From assembly GCA_016617855.1 (NCBI GenBank), contig JAECUM010011096.1, forward strand, positions 1 to 64,000: a stretch of DNA of 64,000 bases, given 5' to 3'. A model generated the notes under the pieces. The model was given only the letters and a program-made list of their open reading frames with translations. It was not told where the DNA came from and searched no databases. The stretch's first letter is position 1. Each line of letters opens with the position of its first letter. This DNA is from Megalonaias nervosa. Taxonomy: Eukaryota; Mollusca; Bivalvia; Unionida; Unionidae. Shown in pieces: positions 60,886-64,000 of this stretch. Both the position numbers and the translations under genes were made by a program.

Positions 60886-61326
60886 ATGATCATACATAAT
60901 GCTCAACGTGGACCAACCATGGTTAGAGTAATAAAGTCACGATTACCAGTATACAAAACGACCTATGGAGATGGACTAGGTGATGTTGTTCAGGGTCTAT
61001 TTAGAAGGTTAGCCCCAAAAGCAATACCGATTGCAAAGCAAATGGGAATGAAAGCTATTGATGTTGTTCGTGAAAAAGGTGTTGGTGATGTTGCTAGTAA
61101 AGCATTCTCAGCAATCAAGGATAGACTAGCACGATTAATACAATGAAAACTTCAGCCACCAGTGAAACTGGCCAGCACTGAAGTGATGCCCCCAAATATT
61201 AGTAAAATAATAAATCAAGCTGCGAATCAAAAACTAGCAGAGTTGGCTGATGTCCCACTATCAGAAAAAGAAAAAAATATAACCGCTAGAATAATAGCTG
61301 GAAGTGGTCTTCGTGTTAGACGATAA
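60886..61326 (+). pseudogene. Small basic/amphipathic virion-type protein
   Basis: ATG at 60,886 is the best start, 31 nt after the preceding stop. The product has a Gly-rich amphipathic middle ('GDGLGDVVQGLFRRLAPKAI') and a basic end. A TGA at 61,144 splits it, but the same frame continues to TAA at 61,324-61,326 with 'ARIIAGSGLRVRR'. Amphipathic small proteins of this kind act in entry or core packing in adenain-encoding viruses (pVI/pX-like); that role is inferred. Confidence 0.5.
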
Positions 61327-61340
61327 TAAATATAATAAAG

Positions 61341-62707
61341 ATGTTCAAACATATATCTGATCCCGCATTTGACATGGACGCACCAGTTCTCAAGGATGAG
61401 TCTGTGCGCAATTATCAATATTATTCTTATGACGCACGACAGCCAAATCAGCGTGGACGAATCGAATTACAAGTTCAGATACAAGTAGATATTTCTTACC
61501 CGCTGAAGCAATTATCGAGATCGAAGGTGAAATTTTAAAAACAGATAATACTGAATACATCGCTGATGCTAATTTTGGTTTTGTTAATAATGGTGTTATG
61601 GCGTTGTTTGATAGCGCTACGTACATGATTGACGGAAAAAATATTGAATCAATTCAGAAAGACGTTGCCACGACAATATTGGGTCAAGCAAGATACAGCG
61701 ACGATTATTCAAGATCAGCTGGTCCGTCAATGATGTTTATGAAAGATACTTCTGACCGCGCTGATATTGGACAGTATAATATAAGACGACCAAGAAACTT
61801 CGCTGACGCTGATATGTGGCCGGTGGTTAATGCTTCTAATCCAAATTTTAATCTAGGATTTACAACACGTCGAGCAATGCTGAAAGGTGGATGTAGAAGA
61901 TTTTCATGTGCGATTCCACTTTCACATATCTTTGGATTTTGTAGAAATGTTAGAAAAGTCATTTTCGGAGCCAAGCACACAGTTTTACTTGTACGAAAGG
62001 CTACAGATGATGATGCAATATGGTGACCTGCCGCTGTTGTTGATGCTGGTAAAGTAATTCTGATAAAACTTTCATTGTGGATGCCAGTATTAACTCCAAC
62101 AATATCTGAAGAAGAACGTCTGCTCTCTTTTATGGGTCAAGGTGGTAAATGAATGTTATCATGGTTAACAGTGACCACAGATAGTGTTCAAAGTACAATT
62201 AATGATTTATTCACATGGCAAATAGCTTCTCAGCAAGGTGTATCTGCACAGCGACATATATTTATTGCATTACAAGATGCTGCACGAGTAAACTCACCAA
62301 CACGAAGTATAATGATATTTGACAAACTTGGTGTTTCTGAGGTTTCACTGAGAATAAATGGACATCAAGAACCAGCTGAAGATATATTATTAAATTTTGA
62401 TCAAAATCATGTAGCATGTGCATATCATCACTTGATGACATTTATGGGGCGTGATCAGAATATTGATTCTGGTTTACAAATATCACAGATTTTACAACCT
62501 TATATCCAATTTATTACTTTTCACTAGAACATTTAGATTTAACCAGACAATCTGTTGTAGATATACATTTTCGAGCTCGTGTTAAGAGATGCTGGAGCTA
62601 TTCCTAATTACAGAGCAATTGCCGTTATTCTCAGCGATAAATCAATGTTACTTGAAGGTGTTGGTGGACGAATGAGAGTTGTTGATGCTCCAGTAGAAAA
62701 CATGTAA
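61341..62707 (+). pseudogene. Capsid-like protein of an adenain-encoding virus-like transposon, broken
   Basis: A gene of about 455 codons from ATG 61,341 to TAA 62,705-62,707. Breaks: a frameshift near 61,485-61,497, TGA at 62,024 and 62,150, then two compensating frameshifts near 62,515 and 62,578. The signature 'IPLSHIFGFCRNVRKVIFG' (61,913-61,969) followed by 'KHTVLLVRKATDDDAIW' is one I associate with multicopy capsid-type genes in Hydra and insect genomes that sit next to adenain. The C-terminus ends 'YRAIAVILSDKS' plus a short tail, also typical. Jelly-roll fold is inferred, not shown. Major capsid protein is the best guess; a penton-type protein is the alternative. Confidence 0.6.
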
Positions 62708-62729
62708 TTAGATCGTTTATGATATTATA

Positions 62730-63161
62730 ATGTCATATAATCACGTTAGTGTTACCCTGACTCCTGGTCAGATTAAAAGGCTACAATCAGCATCAAAAGA
62801 TAACTGCGGAATAAAAATATCGCTAAAAAAAGAACAGATCGCAGGTGGTCAAAATAAATTATCTCTTACAGAACGTCAGTTCAGAAACTTCAATGAAGCC
62901 AAAAAATCAAATAAAGGTATAAAACTTAATCTTTCTGCGGGTGCCATTAAAGATATTGTTAAATCTGGTGGTATATTTCCACTTCTTGCAGCTATACCAG
63001 CATTAATTGCCGCTGCAGCCCCAGCTGTTGCAAATGCAGCTGCGTTAGGTGCTGTTGGAACCGCTGCTGGAATGGCATTAAAGAAAGCAACCGGACAGGG
63101 AATCATGCACGCAGAAAACCTAAAAAAAGATCACGGGCAAAACAACACGGAAGACGTCTAA
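62730..63161 (+). CDS. Repeat-plus-hydrophobic structural protein
   Basis: An intact 143-codon frame. Residues 8-30, 44-66 and 67-80 are repeats of a 'LT-Q-...-A...GIK-' unit. A 38-residue Gly/Ala/Ile-rich hydrophobic segment follows (about residues 80-117, 'GGIFPLLAAIPALI...'). Proteins of this layout lie just upstream of adenain in related elements and are thought to be virion components that may touch membrane. The C-terminus after residue 122 probably belongs to a shifted frame, since the basic tail continues in the next frame. Confidence 0.6.
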   Translation: MSYNHVSVTLTPGQIKRLQSASKDNCGIKISLKKEQIAGGQNKLSLTERQFRNFNEAKKSNKGIKLNLSAGAIKDIVKSGGIFPLLAAIPALIAAAAPAVANAAALGAVGTAAGMALKKATGQGIMHAENLKKDHGQNNTEDV

Positions 63162-63292
63162 GAGCACCAAACGTGCCACAGCCGGGCCGTCTAAGATTAT
63201 CAGGCCCAGTATACGGTCGCGGTCTAAGATTGCCAGGGACCCCATATTCATGGTACGGAAAGGGTCTAAGACTCCCCGGGACAGTTCATTGA
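63107..63292 (+). pseudogene. Arg-rich basic tail / core-protein-like frame
   Basis: In the frame one step off the preceding gene, an Arg/Lys-rich run ('RKPKKRSRAKQHGRRLRAP') is followed by three related units: 'GRLRLSGP', 'GRGLRLPG' and 'GKGLRLPG', ending at TGA 63,290. There is no ATG, so it is either the C-terminus of the 62,730 gene split by a frameshift or an overlapping gene. The composition recalls DNA-condensing core peptides of adenoviruses (mu/pVII class); that function is inferred. Confidence 0.5.
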
Positions 63293-63300
63293 TTCTGCCC

Positions 63301-63720
63301 ATGTCCAATTTTGATTTACTTGATGCTGCTAAAAAATTAAAAATAAAAAACTTCAGAGGTGTTTTTATGTGTGATCAATTACCAAAACAACCAAACAATA
63401 TTGAAACTGGTATTATTAATCTCGATAAAAACTCTGGTCGTGGCACTCACTGGGTTGCATATGTAATTGATCCATGTGGAATAATTTATTTTGATTCGTA
63501 TGGGTTGGCACCACCAAAAGAATTTTTAAAATATGTTAGCAGCATGCAAAGTATTCCAATCTGGGATTCAACATTACCAACACAAAAATTAACTGATCCT
63601 CCAATATGTGGTCGTGAAGTACTCGCTGTACTTGATGCTGTATCTTCGGCACCACCAGGAAAACCACCTCATAAAGTCGTACATGAATATACTACGTTGT
63701 CACATTTAAACAGACATTAG
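63301..63720 (+). CDS. Adenain-like cysteine protease (maturation protease)
   Basis: ATG at 63,301 gives 139 residues. An upstream in-frame ATG at 63,250 is less likely because it overlaps the basic frame. His50 in 'GRGTHWVAYV', Asp65 in 'YFDSYGLAPP' and Cys103 in 'PPICGREVLAV' reproduce the His-Asp/Glu-Cys triad of the adenovirus protease (C5) family used by Polintons and adintoviruses to process capsid precursors. The frame is intact. The C-terminal tail after residue 118 is unusual and may be altered. It lies 8 nt before the next gene, in the usual position near capsid genes. Confidence 0.8.
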   Translation: MSNFDLLDAAKKLKIKNFRGVFMCDQLPKQPNNIETGIINLDKNSGRGTHWVAYVIDPCGIIYFDSYGLAPPKEFLKYVSSMQSIPIWDSTLPTQKLTDPPICGREVLAVLDAVSSAPPGKPPHKVVHEYTTLSHLNRH

Positions 63721-63728
63721 TAAATATA

Positions 63729-64000
63729 ATGGTAGATATTTACGGAAGATCTTCTCTCGGTAAAGTTCAGCAGCAAGGTAGTTTATCTAAATATGCAACG
63801 CTTGACCAGCTCAGAAATGAAATCGATGATTTATTAAACATTACAAGTGTGGATCAAAATGAAGTCGTTGTTTTTCAGGATAAACAAGGACGATTAAAGA
63901 CAAGTAATATACAACTGCCAGATGTACTCATACGAATTCCTACCGCGGTTGTTAATAATATCGTTACTTTTACTGATCAAGGTAAAATACAAGATTCCGG
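63729..64000 (+). CDS. Fibre-like protein, N-terminal part (runs off the window)
   Basis: ATG at 63,729 opens 90 codons with no stop. Two repeats of a 'VVVFQDKQGRLKTSNI' / 'NIVTFTDQGKIQDS' type unit resemble the repeating shaft or receptor-side segments of viral and phage fibres, where 'G-(I/L)-DSG' recurs. A short N-terminal peptide ('MVDIYGRSSLGKV') could be the anchor. The assignment is from pattern only; the distal part is outside the window. Confidence 0.45.
   Translation, partial: MVDIYGRSSLGKVQQQGSLSKYATLDQLRNEIDDLLNITSVDQNEVVVFQDKQGRLKTSNIQLPDVLIRIPTAVVNNIVTFTDQGKIQDS

Noticed and set aside
59704..62707. A variant genetic code with TGA as a sense codon
   Set aside because: Other frameshifts in the same genes show decay, and the HEXD exons use standard codes; CpG mutation of CGA is simpler.

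Overview
This looks like animal nuclear DNA, from an invertebrate and plausibly a mollusc or other lophotrochozoan. The evidence is GT-AG introns of kilobase size, tRNA-derived SINEs, DIRS-type retrotransposon relics, long dinucleotide and tetranucleotide arrays, and dispersed 145-155 bp intronic repeats. The phylum is an inference. No bacterial operons, rRNA genes or CRISPR arrays were seen.

Layout. Positions 1-20,700 are AT-rich and crowded with microsatellites and dead mobile DNA. This part holds a coding-like relic on the minus strand (6.7-7.1 kb), a Polinton-type protein-primed DNA polymerase relic (about 11.0-11.7 kb), a broken two-exon element-borne gene on the minus strand (13.75-15.0 kb), a LINE ORF1 relic on the minus strand (17.3-18.0 kb), a hammerhead-like motif (19.7 kb) and a 476-bp palindrome (20.0-20.5 kb).

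Positions 20,768-53,639 hold the only convincing host gene: the 3' seven exons of hexosaminidase D (HEXD, GH20 family) on the plus strand. The exons total 903 nt (300 codons plus stop), are phase-consistent throughout, and are joined by six GT-AG introns. The catalytic Asp-Glu pair should lie just upstream of the first exon found, and I could not find that part. The introns hold two DIRS-type elements broken by SINEs, a 21-bp minisatellite, a 43-bp minisatellite with an 86-bp higher-order pattern, a 2-kb TIR transposon carrying a nested 231-bp MITE, an HNH-like relic, and two families of degenerate repeats.

Positions 53,640-59,300 are intergenic, with a likely poly(A) signal, a THAP-like exon fragment and SINEs.

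Positions 59,339-64,000 (running off the end) are the most interesting part: a compact plus-strand block of short-spaced genes typical of adenain-encoding virus-like transposons (Polinton/adintovirus-like). In order these are two helical or charged proteins, a small amphipathic virion-type protein, a capsid-like protein, a repeat-plus-hydrophobic protein, an Arg-rich tail, an adenovirus-type cysteine protease with its His-Asp-Cys residues, and the start of a fibre-like protein. Most of these genes are broken. All four in-frame nonsense codons are TGA, which fits CpG decay at CGA codons. It is a decaying endogenous copy with an unusually readable structural module.
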